This document shows, piece after piece, positions 1 through 6,524 of a stretch of 13,599 nucleotides of DNA. Position numbers and translations under genes: made by a program. Each line of letters starts with the position of its first letter. Position 1 is the first letter of the stretch. The stretch comes from DATKCA01 sp035544675 (lineage in GTDB: Bacteria; Acidobacteriota; Thermoanaerobaculia; Gp7-AA8), in contig DATKCA010000170.1 in the NCBI GenBank assembly GCA_035544675.1, positions 1-13,599 of the forward strand, written 5' to 3'. The notes under the pieces are model-generated. The model searched no databases. It had not been told where the DNA came from and saw only the letters and a list, made by a program, of their open reading frames with translations.

Positions 1-446
1 ACGAGACCCACCGCTTCGGACGCGCGCGCGATGCGGTCAGTACGATCACGCGGCTGATTCGCGAGGGCGAAGTCGTGGTGCAGGAATTCGTCCCCGAGAT
101 CGTCGCGGACGGCGAGTGGTCGCTCGTCTTCATCGATCGCCAGCTCAGTCATGCCGTGAAGAAGTCCCCGGGGAGCGGCGACTTCCGCGTGCAGATGGAG
201 CTGGGTGGGTCCGCCGAAGCGGCAACCGCACCGGCCGCTCTCGTCGATGAGGCCAGGGCCATTCTCGGGAAAGTGGACGGCGATCTGCTCTACGCGCGCG
301 TCGATCTCGTCACGCGCGCGCAGGGCGTGATGTTGATGGAGCTCGAGCTGATCGAGCCCCACCTATTTCTGGTATCCGCGGCGGGGAGCTCGCGCCGGTT
401 CGCCGAGGCGATCGTCCGGCGCGTCGAGGTCACCAGCGGAACTTGA
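1..446 (+). CDS. ATP-grasp domain protein, C-terminal part
   Basis: The frame is open to the left edge (first full codon at 3), so the N-terminus is missing; the GTG at 75 is internal. The visible part is the end of an ATP-grasp ligase fold. It has a QEFVPEI/GEWSLVFI strand segment, then SHAVKK and a GDFRVQMELGG loop. YARVDLV follows at about 291-311, and the acidic MELELIEP segment at about 336-359 is where ATP-grasp enzymes bind Mg-ATP. The pattern matches the stand-alone RimK/glutathione-synthetase-like ATP-grasp proteins common in soil bacteria, which join a carboxylate to an amine or thiol using ATP. The actual substrate cannot be read from this fragment. The end overlaps the convergent porin gene by 17 bp. 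Confidence 0.85.
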   Translation, partial: ETHRFGRARDAVSTITRLIREGEVVVQEFVPEIVADGEWSLVFIDRQLSHAVKKSPGSGDFRVQMELGGSAEAATAPAALVDEARAILGKVDGDLLYARVDLVTRAQGVMLMELELIEPHLFLVSAAGSSRRFAEAIVRRVEVTSGT

Positions 447-1035
447 CGCCGGCCGAGAAAATCAGCGGATTCAGATCGAGGTCGATCTCGTCGTCCCTGT
501 TCTCCGCCGGAGCGGCACCCGGTGTGTAGGAGATGTACTTGGCGTCGAGTCCGATGGCCAGGCTTCTGGAGAGGTTGATGTTGACGCCGGCCTGAAGCGC
601 CCACGTGAACTCGTCCTCGATTTCGATCGGTCCCAATTCGATGAGCTCACCGGAGCTCAAATCATCGGCCAGGATGTACGCGGCGCCCGCCCCGATGTAC
701 GGCGAGAACGCGCTGTTGCGCAGGAAGTGAAGCTGCAGCATGGCAGTGATCGGAATGAGGTCGAGATCGCCGATCTCGATGTCGTCGATCGTGTCGGCGC
801 TGATCTCCTCTTCCTGGGTGAGCGCGGTCGCGCCGAGCTCGAAGGATATGTTGCCCCAGTATTGATTGAGGCTGATGCCGAATCCGAGGCCGTTGTCGAA
901 CGCGAGGTTGGCTTCGTCGTCGCGGGTGTCGCCGACCTGGCTGGCCGCGACCCACAGGCCGAGCTCGCCGTTCTGCGCGAACACCGGAGCGGAACAGAGT
1001 GCAACGAGACAGAAAAGAGCAAGACGGGAACGCAT
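430..1035 (-). CDS. OmpW-like outer-membrane beta-barrel protein
   Basis: The 201-residue product starts with a signal peptide (MRSRLALFCLVALCSAPVFA, cleavage before QNGEL). Alternating hydrophobic and polar strands follow, with the porin-type segment SPYIGAGAAYIL in the middle. The protein ends in an aromatic residue (FSAGVKFRW), as the BAM assembly machinery prefers. Length and strand pattern fit an eight-stranded OmpW or generic OMP_b-brl barrel in the outer membrane. The acidic loops (DDIEIGDLDL, NRDDEIDLDL) are presumed periplasmic or surface turns. I chose the ATG at 1035 over an upstream in-frame ATG because a GGGAGA ribosome-binding site precedes it and the signal peptide begins there. 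It is divergent from the peptidase gene and overlaps the ATP-grasp gene tail to tail. The solute it passes is unknown. Confidence 0.8.
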   Translation of the reverse strand: MRSRLALFCLVALCSAPVFAQNGELGLWVAASQVGDTRDDEANLAFDNGLGFGISLNQYWGNISFELGATALTQEEEISADTIDDIEIGDLDLIPITAMLQLHFLRNSAFSPYIGAGAAYILADDLSSGELIELGPIEIEDEFTWALQAGVNINLSRSLAIGLDAKYISYTPGAAPAENRDDEIDLDLNPLIFSAGVKFRW

Positions 1036-1082
1036 GCAGGGTCTCCCTGGCCTTGCCCTCTGTGCAAAAGGCATGACCGCAC

Positions 1083-1094
1083 TAGAATCACAAC
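1083..1094 (+). promoter_or_regulatory. Putative leaderless -10 element of the S9 peptidase gene
   Basis: TAGAAT at 1083-1088 lies six nucleotides before the ATG at 1095, and no convincing Shine-Dalgarno sequence is present. A TANNNT hexamer at this spacing is the classic layout for a transcript that starts at the start codon. No good -35 was seen at 16-18 bp. The 59-bp gap must also hold the porin promoter on the other strand. Confidence 0.4.
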
Positions 1095-3209
1095 ATGAAG
1101 CGATCGATTTTCCCGACACTCCTCTTCCTCTGCGCCGCCGTGTCGATAACGGCCCGGCCGATCACCGAGACCGACATCTTCCGTTTCGTCTGGATCGCGG
1201 ATCCGCAGATCGCTCCCGACGGAGCCCGTGTCGCGTTCGTGCGCGTCACCGTCAATGAGAAGAAAGACGGGTACGACACGGCGATCTGGAGCGTGGCCAC
1301 CAGCGGCGCCGAGCAGCCGCGGCAGCTGACGAACGGACCGCGCGACTCGTCGCCGCGCTGGTCGCCGGACGGCAGGTCGCTGGCGTTTCTGCGCGCCCTG
1401 GAGAAGGACGGGAAGCCGGAGCCGGCGCAGATCCACGTTCTGCCGATGAGCGGCGGCGAGCCGCGCGCGATCACCACCCTGGCCAGGGGTGCGGGCACGA
1501 TGGCGTGGTCGCCCTCCGGCGACCGGATCGCCTTCACCACGAAGACGAATCCTGGAGAGAGCGAAGCGCCGGCGAAGAAAGACGAGGGCGCGTACGAGAG
1601 CGACGTGCGCGTCGTCAACCAGGCCGTGTACCGGTTCAATGGGCAGGGCTACCTCGATCCGGTCCGGCGCTCGCACATCTGGACCGTCCGTCCCGCGGAC
1701 GAGAAGCCCGAGGCGAAGCAGATCACCGCCGGCGAGTTCGACGAGGAGGATGTGGTCTGGTCTCCCGACGGCTCGAAGGTGTACTTCACGTCCACCCGCG
1801 TGCGCGAGCCGTACTACCAGCTCTCGCGAACGGAGCTCTATGCCGCGCCTGCGTCAGGAGGAGACATCGTGGCCATCGCCTCGATCGAAGGAGACATCGG
1901 TCGCATCGCGCCGAGCCCCGACGGGAAGTGGATCGCGTTCCGCGGCCAGATCAACAGGCCGGCGCGCTCGTACAACCAGCCCGACCTCTTCGTGGTGAGC
2001 ACGGCCGGCGGCTCGCCCGCCCGCAACCTCACCGCCGGCTATGACAACGACGTGCTGGCCGGGCTGACCGGCGATCAGCGCGCGCCCCGCGGCGGAAAAG
2101 CGGCGCTGCCCATCTGGTCGGCCGACTCGCGTGCGCTGCTGGTCACGACGGCCGAGCGCGGGACGGCGAACCTGGCGCGCGTTGCGGTGCCGTCGGGTGC
2201 CATCACCCCGATCACCCGCGGCAACCACGAAGTGCAGACCTTCACCGCCACGCCGTCGATGACGCGCCCCGTCGTTCTCGTATCGACGCCGACGATGATC
2301 GGCGACCTGCACGCCGTCGGCGAAGGGGGACGCCTCTCGCGCCTCACGAATGTGAACAAGGCGCTCTTCGACGAGCTGACCCTCACCGAGCCCGACGAGC
2401 TGACCTACAAGAGCTTCGACGAGAAGATGATTCAGACGTGGGTGCAGAAGCCTCCCGGCTTCGAGAGCGGCAGGCGTTACCCGCTGATTCTCAACATCCA
2501 CGGCGGCCCGCACGCGGCGTACGGGTACACGTTCTTTCACGAGATCCAGTGGATGGCGGCGAAGGGTTACGTCGTGCTCTATCCGAATCCGCGCGGCAGC
2601 ACGACGTACGGGCAGGAGTTCGGCAACATCATTCAGTACCGATATCCCGGCGACGATCACAAGGACCTCATGGCCGGCGTGGACGAGCTGATCCGCCGCG
2701 GTCTCATCGACGAGAAGAAGCTCGGAGTGACGGGAGGGAGCGGGGGAGGGTTGCTGACGAACTGGGCGGTCACGCAGACGGATCGGTTCGCGGCAGCGGT
2801 CTCGCAGCGGTCGATCTCGGACTGGGCGAACTTCTGGTACACGGCCGACTTCACGCTGTTCCAGCCGAACTGGTTCCGCAAGGCGCCGTTCGAGGACCGC
2901 CAGGACTACCAGGCCCGCTCACCGATCACGTACGTGGACCGCGTCCGCACGCCGATGATGTTCATCGAGGGAGAGCTCGATTACCGCACGCCGCCGGCGG
3001 CCGGAGGCGAGATCATGTTCCGCGCCCTCAAGTACCTCAGGAGGCCGGCGGTGATGGTGCGCTTCCCGGGCGAGACGCACGAGCTGTCGCGCTCGGGGAA
3101 ACCGTGGCATCGCGTGGAGCGCCTGCAGCACATCGTGCGCTGGTTCGACAAGTATCTGATGGGTGAGCGAACCGACTTGTACGATGTCGGTCTTGATAAC
3201 TCTTCGTGA
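1095..3209 (+). CDS. Secreted S9-family (prolyl oligopeptidase-type) serine peptidase
   Basis: This 704-residue exported peptidase has an N-terminal signal peptide (residues 1-20, MKRSIFPTLLFLCAAVSITA). A TolB/WD40-like beta-propeller follows at about residues 25-400, with repeated SPDG/SPSGD motifs (SPRWSPDGRSLAF, VVWSPDGSKVYF, APSPDGKWIAF). An alpha/beta-hydrolase domain covers about residues 430-690. The catalytic triad is readable: Ser549 in GGSGGG, Asp629 in GELDYRTPP and His662 in GETHELS. The NIHGGPH segment forms the oxyanion region. Such enzymes cleave short peptides or acyl-peptides, here probably in the periplasm for peptide scavenging. The nucleophile elbow GGSGGG differs from the more usual GGSYGG. 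The last 15 or so residues (GERTDLYDVGLDNSS) run past the usual family end into the convergent SRPBCC gene. Confidence 0.93.
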   Translation: MKRSIFPTLLFLCAAVSITARPITETDIFRFVWIADPQIAPDGARVAFVRVTVNEKKDGYDTAIWSVATSGAEQPRQLTNGPRDSSPRWSPDGRSLAFLRALEKDGKPEPAQIHVLPMSGGEPRAITTLARGAGTMAWSPSGDRIAFTTKTNPGESEAPAKKDEGAYESDVRVVNQAVYRFNGQGYLDPVRRSHIWTVRPADEKPEAKQITAGEFDEEDVVWSPDGSKVYFTSTRVREPYYQLSRTELYAAPASGGDIVAIASIEGDIGRIAPSPDGKWIAFRGQINRPARSYNQPDLFVVSTAGGSPARNLTAGYDNDVLAGLTGDQRAPRGGKAALPIWSADSRALLVTTAERGTANLARVAVPSGAITPITRGNHEVQTFTATPSMTRPVVLVSTPTMIGDLHAVGEGGRLSRLTNVNKALFDELTLTEPDELTYKSFDEKMIQTWVQKPPGFESGRRYPLILNIHGGPHAAYGYTFFHEIQWMAAKGYVVLYPNPRGSTTYGQEFGNIIQYRYPGDDHKDLMAGVDELIRRGLIDEKKLGVTGGSGGGLLTNWAVTQTDRFAAAVSQRSISDWANFWYTADFTLFQPNWFRKAPFEDRQDYQARSPITYVDRVRTPMMFIEGELDYRTPPAAGGEIMFRALKYLRRPAVMVRFPGETHELSRSGKPWHRVERLQHIVRWFDKYLMGERTDLYDVGLDNSS

Positions 3210-3681
3210 AGCTGGCCATCACGCGCGTCCAGGCACTGTCGAAGTAGTCGTACACGTCGTTCCATGCGCCGCCCTCCCGCCAGCCGAAGTGGGTGAGACG
3301 CACACGGGTGCCGCTGCCCGGCGCGTCGTCGAAGCGGAGCAGCACGTACGTGTGCTCGTTGCGCAGCGCGCCGAACCTGGGCGGCGCATTCCACGTGAAC
3401 AGGAGCATGCGCTCCTCCTCGAATGCGACCACCGTGTTCGTCTCGCCGCCGCGCAGTCCGGGCGGCTGCGACATGTCGAACAGGATCTCGTATGGTCCGC
3501 CCGGGCGCAGCTCGATGTTCGCATCGGGCGCGAAGAACGTCTGCACACCCTCGCTCGAGCTCCAGGCCCTCCAGACCGCGGCGCGAGGCGCGCTGACCAC
3601 GGCCTCGCGCTCGATGCTCCGCGCGGACCCGGCCAGGAGAGGCGTGGCCATGACCAGAAGAGCGGTTGCAAGTCTACGCAT
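3037..3681 (-). CDS. SRPBCC (AHSA1/START-like) protein with signal peptide
   Basis: Third gene of the arsR operon; it starts 8 bp inside the preceding SRPBCC gene, so translation is probably coupled. Residues 1-20 look like a signal peptide (MRRLATALLVMATPLLAGSA). Residues 22-161 form an AHSA1-type helix-grip domain, with the VSAPRAAVWRAWSS start, LRPGGPYEILF, ERMLLFTWNAP and the closing helix YFDSAWTRVMASFTKSY. These domains bind small hydrophobic ligands or act as co-chaperones; the ligand here is unknown. About 55 further residues, from residue 158 on, are Arg/Ser/Ala-rich and lie antisense to the last 173 bp of the S9 peptidase gene. The family normally stops near residue 161, so this tail probably reflects a lost stop codon or a frameshift. 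An exported SRPBCC protein is unusual. Confidence 0.75.
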   Translation of the reverse strand: MRRLATALLVMATPLLAGSARSIEREAVVSAPRAAVWRAWSSSEGVQTFFAPDANIELRPGGPYEILFDMSQPPGLRGGETNTVVAFEEERMLLFTWNAPPRFGALRNEHTYVLLRFDDAPGSGTRVRLTHFGWREGGAWNDVYDYFDSAWTRVMASFTKSYQDRHRTSRFAHPSDTCRTSARCAAGAPRDATVSPSATARASRPGSAPSPPAS

Positions 3682-4156
3682 GGGTCTTCTCCTCGGCAGC
3701 TTCCTTCGCGTACAGCAGAAGCAGCCCGCCCCAACCCTGCTCGGACGCCAGTCCCTCGCGGGTCGCCACGGCCTTCTCGCCGAAACGCTCCATGTTGCGG
3801 TGCTCGAGCTCGACCTTCGTCTGCAGCGGACCGACCGCTGTGAACCTGAGCTCGAGCTCCGTGATCAGATTCGGGTCGTATGTCCACTCGGGATTGAGCT
3901 GCCACGCGATGACGAGGCGTCGCGGCGGCTCCCACACCAGCACCTTTCCCCAGTTGCACTCCGAACCGTCGGTGCCGATCTCGTAGAAACGCCCGCCCAC
4001 GCCCGGCTCGAGCACGGCCCTCGCCAGGGGGGCCTGGCCGATGTGATGCTCGCGCGGCCACCACTGATCGAACCGGTCCGTGAACACGCGGAAGGCGCGC
4101 TCCGGCGGCGCTTCCACCACGATCTCCTTGCGAACGGGCGGGTATTCGGCGGGCAT
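3674..4156 (-). CDS. SRPBCC/AHSA1-type domain protein
   Basis: The 160-residue cytoplasmic protein is a single START-like helix-grip domain of the AHSA1 (activator of Hsp90 ATPase homologue) superfamily. It opens with the typical VRKEIVVEAPPERAFRVFTDRFDQWWP, and GVGGRFYEIGTDGSECNWGKVLVWEPPRRLVIAWQL forms the central sheet. The C-terminal helix is GWGGLLLLYAKEAAEE. Proteins of this type are very often encoded directly behind an ArsR-family repressor, where they may bind the small molecule or stress signal concerned. Its ATG overlaps the arsR stop by one base (TGATG), and its own stop overlaps the next gene by 8 bp. Both are signs of a coupled operon. The ligand cannot be predicted from sequence. 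Confidence 0.88.
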   Translation of the reverse strand: MPAEYPPVRKEIVVEAPPERAFRVFTDRFDQWWPREHHIGQAPLARAVLEPGVGGRFYEIGTDGSECNWGKVLVWEPPRRLVIAWQLNPEWTYDPNLITELELRFTAVGPLQTKVELEHRNMERFGEKAVATREGLASEQGWGGLLLLYAKEAAEEKTHA

Positions 4157-4467
4157 CAGGCATCCTCCTCTTGTTCGACCGCTTCCTTGAAGGCGGTCAG
4201 AGCGTTGGTCCAGAAGCGGTCGAGGTACGCGCGCATCGCCGCCACGCCCTTCGGGTCGACGGCGTAGACGTTCCGTGTTCCCTCCGGGCGCATGCCGACG
4301 AGCCCGGCGTCCTTGAGCACGCGCAGGTGCTGCGAGACGGCGGGGCGCGTGACCGGGAGTTGTGCGGCGAGCTCGCCGACGGACAGGGCGCGCTTCGAGA
4401 GACGCTCGAAGATGTCGCGGCGGGTCGGGTCGGCCAGAGCGGCGAAGCGCTCGGATTGGTTAGTCAT
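4156..4467 (-). CDS. ArsR/SmtB-family winged-helix repressor
   Basis: The 103-residue DNA-binding protein has the classic ArsR fold. ALADPTRRDIFERL forms helices 1-2, SVGELAAQLPVTRPAVSQHLRVLKDAGLV is the helix-turn-helix with its recognition helix, and the wing is VGMRPEGTRNVYAVD. It contains no cysteine and lacks the ELCVCDL-type metal site, so it is probably not an arsenic or cadmium sensor. It belongs to the group paired with SRPBCC proteins. It heads the operon with two SRPBCC genes. A perfect inverted repeat covers its own start codon and the -10 region, so autorepression is likely. There is no Shine-Dalgarno sequence and the predicted leader is only a few nucleotides long. Confidence 0.93.
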   Translation of the reverse strand: MTNQSERFAALADPTRRDIFERLSKRALSVGELAAQLPVTRPAVSQHLRVLKDAGLVGMRPEGTRNVYAVDPKGVAAMRAYLDRFWTNALTAFKEAVEQEEDA

Positions 4468-4480
4468 TGCTAACCGTTAG
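4458..4480 (-). promoter_or_regulatory. Palindromic operator over the arsR start codon
   Basis: Two overlapping perfect inverted repeats share a half-site. GGTTAG-N6-CTAACC spans 4458-4475 and includes the ATG (4465-4467). CTAAC-N-GTTAG spans 4470-4480 and reaches into the -10 box. The three GTTAG-type half-sites have the size and symmetry expected for a dimeric ArsR repressor. A bound protein would block both RNA polymerase and initiation. Binding by this ArsR is inferred from position and symmetry. Confidence 0.65.
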
Positions 4481-4507
4481 TATCGGCTTACCAAGCGACG
4501 CTGTCAA
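4479..4507 (-). promoter_or_regulatory. Sigma70-type promoter of the arsR-SRPBCC operon
   Basis: Read on the minus strand, a perfect TTGACA -35 (4502-4507) is followed after exactly 17 bp by GATACT (4479-4484), a four-of-six -10. Transcription should start near 4472, about five nucleotides before the ATG. This is the best promoter in the window. The -35 directly abuts the inverted repeat element at 4508-4583. Confidence 0.65.
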
Positions 4508-6474
4508 GTGGAGCGCCGCCGACCCGGCGGCGCTTTGGGTGGGCGGTGGGCGACGAAAACGCCGCCGAACCGGCGCGCTCCACCAGAATGTCCCTCATGC
4601 GCGCCGCCGCTTACTACGAATACGGTGGACCGGAAGTCGTCAAAGTCGCCCAGCTGCCCGCGCCGCTGCCGAAGCCGGGCGAGATCGTCGTGCGCGTCAT
4701 CGCCGCGGGTGTCAACCCGAAGGACGCGTGGATCCGCTCCGGCGCGTACAGACTCTTCAGCGGAAAGCGATTTCCCCAGATCACAGGATCCGATTTCTGC
4801 GGCGTCATCACGCATCCGCACCAGGCGGCCGGGAAGACCGTGTTCGGATACCTCCAGCACATGCACGGCGGCGCCGCGGCGGAGCTTCTCGCCGTTCCGG
4901 AGGCGTGGACGGCGATTGTGCCGGAGGGGCTGGATACGAACGTGGCGGCGGCCTTGCCGTGTGCATATCTCGCGGCATTGCAGTCGCTGCGCGATCGCGG
5001 CCGCATCCGGCCCGGCTCGCGGGTGTTGATCTACGGCGCATCGGGCGGCGTGGGAACCGCGGCCACGCAGCTCGCGAAACACTTCGGCGCGCACGTCACG
5101 GCGGTCAGCCGGTGGAAGAACCGTGGCTACTGCCGCGAGAACGGCGCGCATGAGTTCATCGCCTATGACAAGACGGGCGACGTCTTCGCGGCGCGCGAGG
5201 GCTACGACATCATCTTCCAGGTGTACATGCTCGAGAAGCACCTCTACAAACGCGCCAGGAAGAGGCTGGCCGAACGCGGAGTCTTCGTCGATCTGGCCGG
5301 CAATCCCGTGCTCAATTTCTACAGCACGATCCGCCGTTACCAGGGAGTGCGCACCCGCTTCTCGCACATCACCCGATCGAAGCGCGACGACCTCGATCTT
5401 CTGGCGCGTCTCGCTGTGGAGAGAGTCATCGACCCTCACGTGGAAGTACTCCCGCTCGAGAAGGCCGCGGAAGCGCACGCGCGGATGCAGACGACGCACA
5501 CGCGCGGGAAGATCGTGCTGAGGGTGACGTGAAGACGACGCCGCAGCGCGAGCTCGAGATCGTCGGGTCGATCGCAGAAGCACTATCGCACCCGAGTGGA
5601 TCTGATCCCGATGGCGCCAGACGGCGCGTGAGATCGCCGCGATCACCTTTTCGGCCTGACTGTGCTTCTTGAAGCCGCGCGTCAGCACGACCAGCGCGTA
5701 CGACGTCCCGTCGGACGTCATCACCAGGCCGGAGTCATGCGCGATCTCGGTGATGGAGCCGGTCTTGTTCGCGACGAGTGTCGCCTTGGGCAGTCCGGCG
5801 GGGATGCCGCCGGTGTGCTCCTGCCCGGACAGGATCTCGATCATCTTCGCCGACGCCTCCCCGGACACCACTCGTTGCTCGCCGAGGGAGCGGAAGATGA
5901 GCATGAGGTCGAGGGCGGTGGTGGTGTTGTTCATTCCGGCGCGATAGGCCTTGTCGTCCTCGACCCCGCGGAGCACCTTGATGTCGTTCGCCCCGATCTG
6001 TTTCATGAGCACCATGACGCGCGGCGCGCCGATCAGCTCGATGACGATGTTCGTGGCCAGGTTGGAGCTGCGCGCGATCATCCGGCGCACCAGCTCCTCG
6101 AGCGGGAGGTCGCGTCCGACGAGCTCATAGAGCTGCGGGTCGGAGTCTTCCTTCGGATCGAGCGCGTATTTCGATCCATCGAGGATGCTCACGAACTCGT
6201 TGCGCACCCGTACCGGCTGATCGAGCCGCAGCTCGCCGCGCGACACTGCCTCGAAAACGCCCAGCATGACCGGCACCTTCATCGTGCTGGCGGCGTGAAA
6301 GACCTCGCGCTCGTTCCGCAGGAACGTGCTGCCGTCACGGAGGTCGTAATATGCGACGGCGATCGTCTGCCTGCCGTTCGCCGCGATGATGCGGTCGACG
6401 TTGCGCGCGAGATCGGCGCTGCTCGCGCAGCCGATCAGCAGAAGGAGCGGGGCCAGCACAGCCGCATGACGCAT
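4504..6474 (-). CDS. Class A beta-lactamase-like lipoprotein; stop codon missing, frame runs on
   Basis: The real domain is residues 1-290 or so (about 5610-6474). It starts with a lipoprotein signal peptide with lipobox LIGC (Cys16). Then come the active-site S63-T-M-K66, an SSN motif (S136-S137-N138) replacing SDN, the VEDDKAYRAGMNNTTT omega-loop region (Glu172 may play the Glu166 role), and K237-T-G. The fold is that of a penicillin-hydrolysing or penicillin-recognising serine hydrolase (Beta-lactamase2 family), anchored in the periplasm. The family should end just after VIAAISRAVW (residue 286). Instead the frame continues for about 370 Arg-rich residues antisense to the dehydrogenase, ending at 4504. 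In the +1 frame a TAG follows at 5583-5585, giving about 296 residues. A one-base indel near 5586-5622 would explain the run-on. The tail is very probably not a functional domain. Confidence 0.75.
   Translation of the reverse strand: MRHAAVLAPLLLLIGCASSADLARNVDRIIAANGRQTIAVAYYDLRDGSTFLRNEREVFHAASTMKVPVMLGVFEAVSRGELRLDQPVRVRNEFVSILDGSKYALDPKEDSDPQLYELVGRDLPLEELVRRMIARSSNLATNIVIELIGAPRVMVLMKQIGANDIKVLRGVEDDKAYRAGMNNTTTALDLMLIFRSLGEQRVVSGEASAKMIEILSGQEHTGGIPAGLPKATLVANKTGSITEIAHDSGLVMTSDGTSYALVVLTRGFKKHSQAEKVIAAISRAVWRHRDQIHSGAIVLLRSTRRSRARAAASSSRHPQHDLPARVRRLHPRVRFRGLLEREYFHVRVDDSLHSETRQKIEVVALRSGDVREAGAHSLVTADRAVEIEHGIAGQIDEDSAFGQPLPGAFVEVLLEHVHLEDDVVALARREDVARLVIGDELMRAVLAAVATVLPPADRRDVRAEVFRELRGRGSHAARCAVDQHPRAGPDAAAIAQRLQCREICTRQGRRHVRIQPLRHNRRPRLRNGEKLRRGAAVHVLEVSEHGLPGRLVRMRDDAAEIGSCDLGKSLSAEESVRAGADPRVLRVDTRGDDAHDDLARLRQRRGQLGDFDDFRSTVFVVSGGAHEGHSGGARRFGGVFVAHRPPKAPPGRRRST
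4508..4583. repeat. Inverted pair of GC-rich palindromic (REP-like) repeats
   Basis: GTGGAGCGC (4508-4516) and its exact complement GCGCTCCAC (4575-4583) bound the element. The left copy contains a perfect 9-bp stem with a 3-nt loop (GCGCCGCCG-ACC-CGGCGGCGC, 4513-4533). The right copy, read inward, gives GTGGAGCGCGCCGG followed by TTCGGCGGCGTTTT, a close variant of the left copy. This is two head-to-head copies of one short palindromic repeat, as in a BIME. It fills most of the gap between arsR and the dehydrogenase. It also encodes an in-frame extension upstream of the dehydrogenase start that is unlikely to be real coding sequence. Confidence 0.65.
4597..5532 (+). CDS. NAD(P)H-dependent quinone oxidoreductase / zinc-less alcohol dehydrogenase family
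   Basis: The 311-residue protein is a medium-chain dehydrogenase/reductase of the zeta-crystallin (quinone oxidoreductase) type. The N-terminal GroES-like domain begins MRAAAYYEYGGPEVV and includes GEIVVRVIAAGVNPKDAWIRSG and ITGSDFCGVI. The Rossmann domain holds the nucleotide-binding loop YGASGGVGTAA (GASGGVG at residues 147-153). The closing strand is THTRGKIVLRVT. The cysteine cluster of the structural zinc site is absent, as usual in this branch. It probably reduces quinones or enones with NADPH in the cytoplasm; the substrate is unknown. I took the ATG at 4597 as start because family members begin at this point. An upstream ATG (4588) is possible, and the open frame back to 4546 is repeat sequence. 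On the other strand a beta-lactamase frame remains open across the whole gene. Confidence 0.85.
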   Translation: MRAAAYYEYGGPEVVKVAQLPAPLPKPGEIVVRVIAAGVNPKDAWIRSGAYRLFSGKRFPQITGSDFCGVITHPHQAAGKTVFGYLQHMHGGAAAELLAVPEAWTAIVPEGLDTNVAAALPCAYLAALQSLRDRGRIRPGSRVLIYGASGGVGTAATQLAKHFGAHVTAVSRWKNRGYCRENGAHEFIAYDKTGDVFAAREGYDIIFQVYMLEKHLYKRARKRLAERGVFVDLAGNPVLNFYSTIRRYQGVRTRFSHITRSKRDDLDLLARLAVERVIDPHVEVLPLEKAAEAHARMQTTHTRGKIVLRVT

Positions 6475-6511
6475 TTTTCGCGGCGAAGGCTAGCATGGGA
6501 CGGGACGACGT

Positions 6512-6524
6512 TATACTCGGGGAG
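6512..6524 (+). promoter_or_regulatory. -10 element close to the start of the small-protein/nucleotidyltransferase pair
   Basis: TATACT (6512-6517) is followed by seven nucleotides (CGGGGAG) and then the ATG at 6525. The hexamer matches the -10 consensus at five of six positions. Transcription from it would start at or next to the ATG, which argues against the in-frame ATG at 6495 that lies upstream of the promoter. A GGGGAG purine run could also act as a ribosome-binding site for a longer transcript. Confidence 0.45.

Noticed and set aside
657..1676. Long minus-strand open frame of 339 codons
   Set aside because: It crosses the porin in another frame and the start of the peptidase gene antisense. 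It is Arg/Ala-rich with no domain motifs; a typical G+C-driven shadow.
1854..3166. Open frames antisense to and out of frame with the S9 peptidase (1854-2660 minus, 2438-3166 plus)
   Set aside because: They lie inside a gene with complete domain motifs and catalytic triad; their translations are low-complexity R/G/A-rich.
4156..4467. ArsR protein as an arsenic or metal sensor
   Set aside because: The protein contains no cysteine and no metal-binding motif, and its partners are SRPBCC proteins rather than arsenic-resistance genes.
6495..6524. Upstream ATG for the small protein
   Set aside because: A TATACT -10 box lies between it and the ATG at 6525, so the first ten codons are probably not transcribed.
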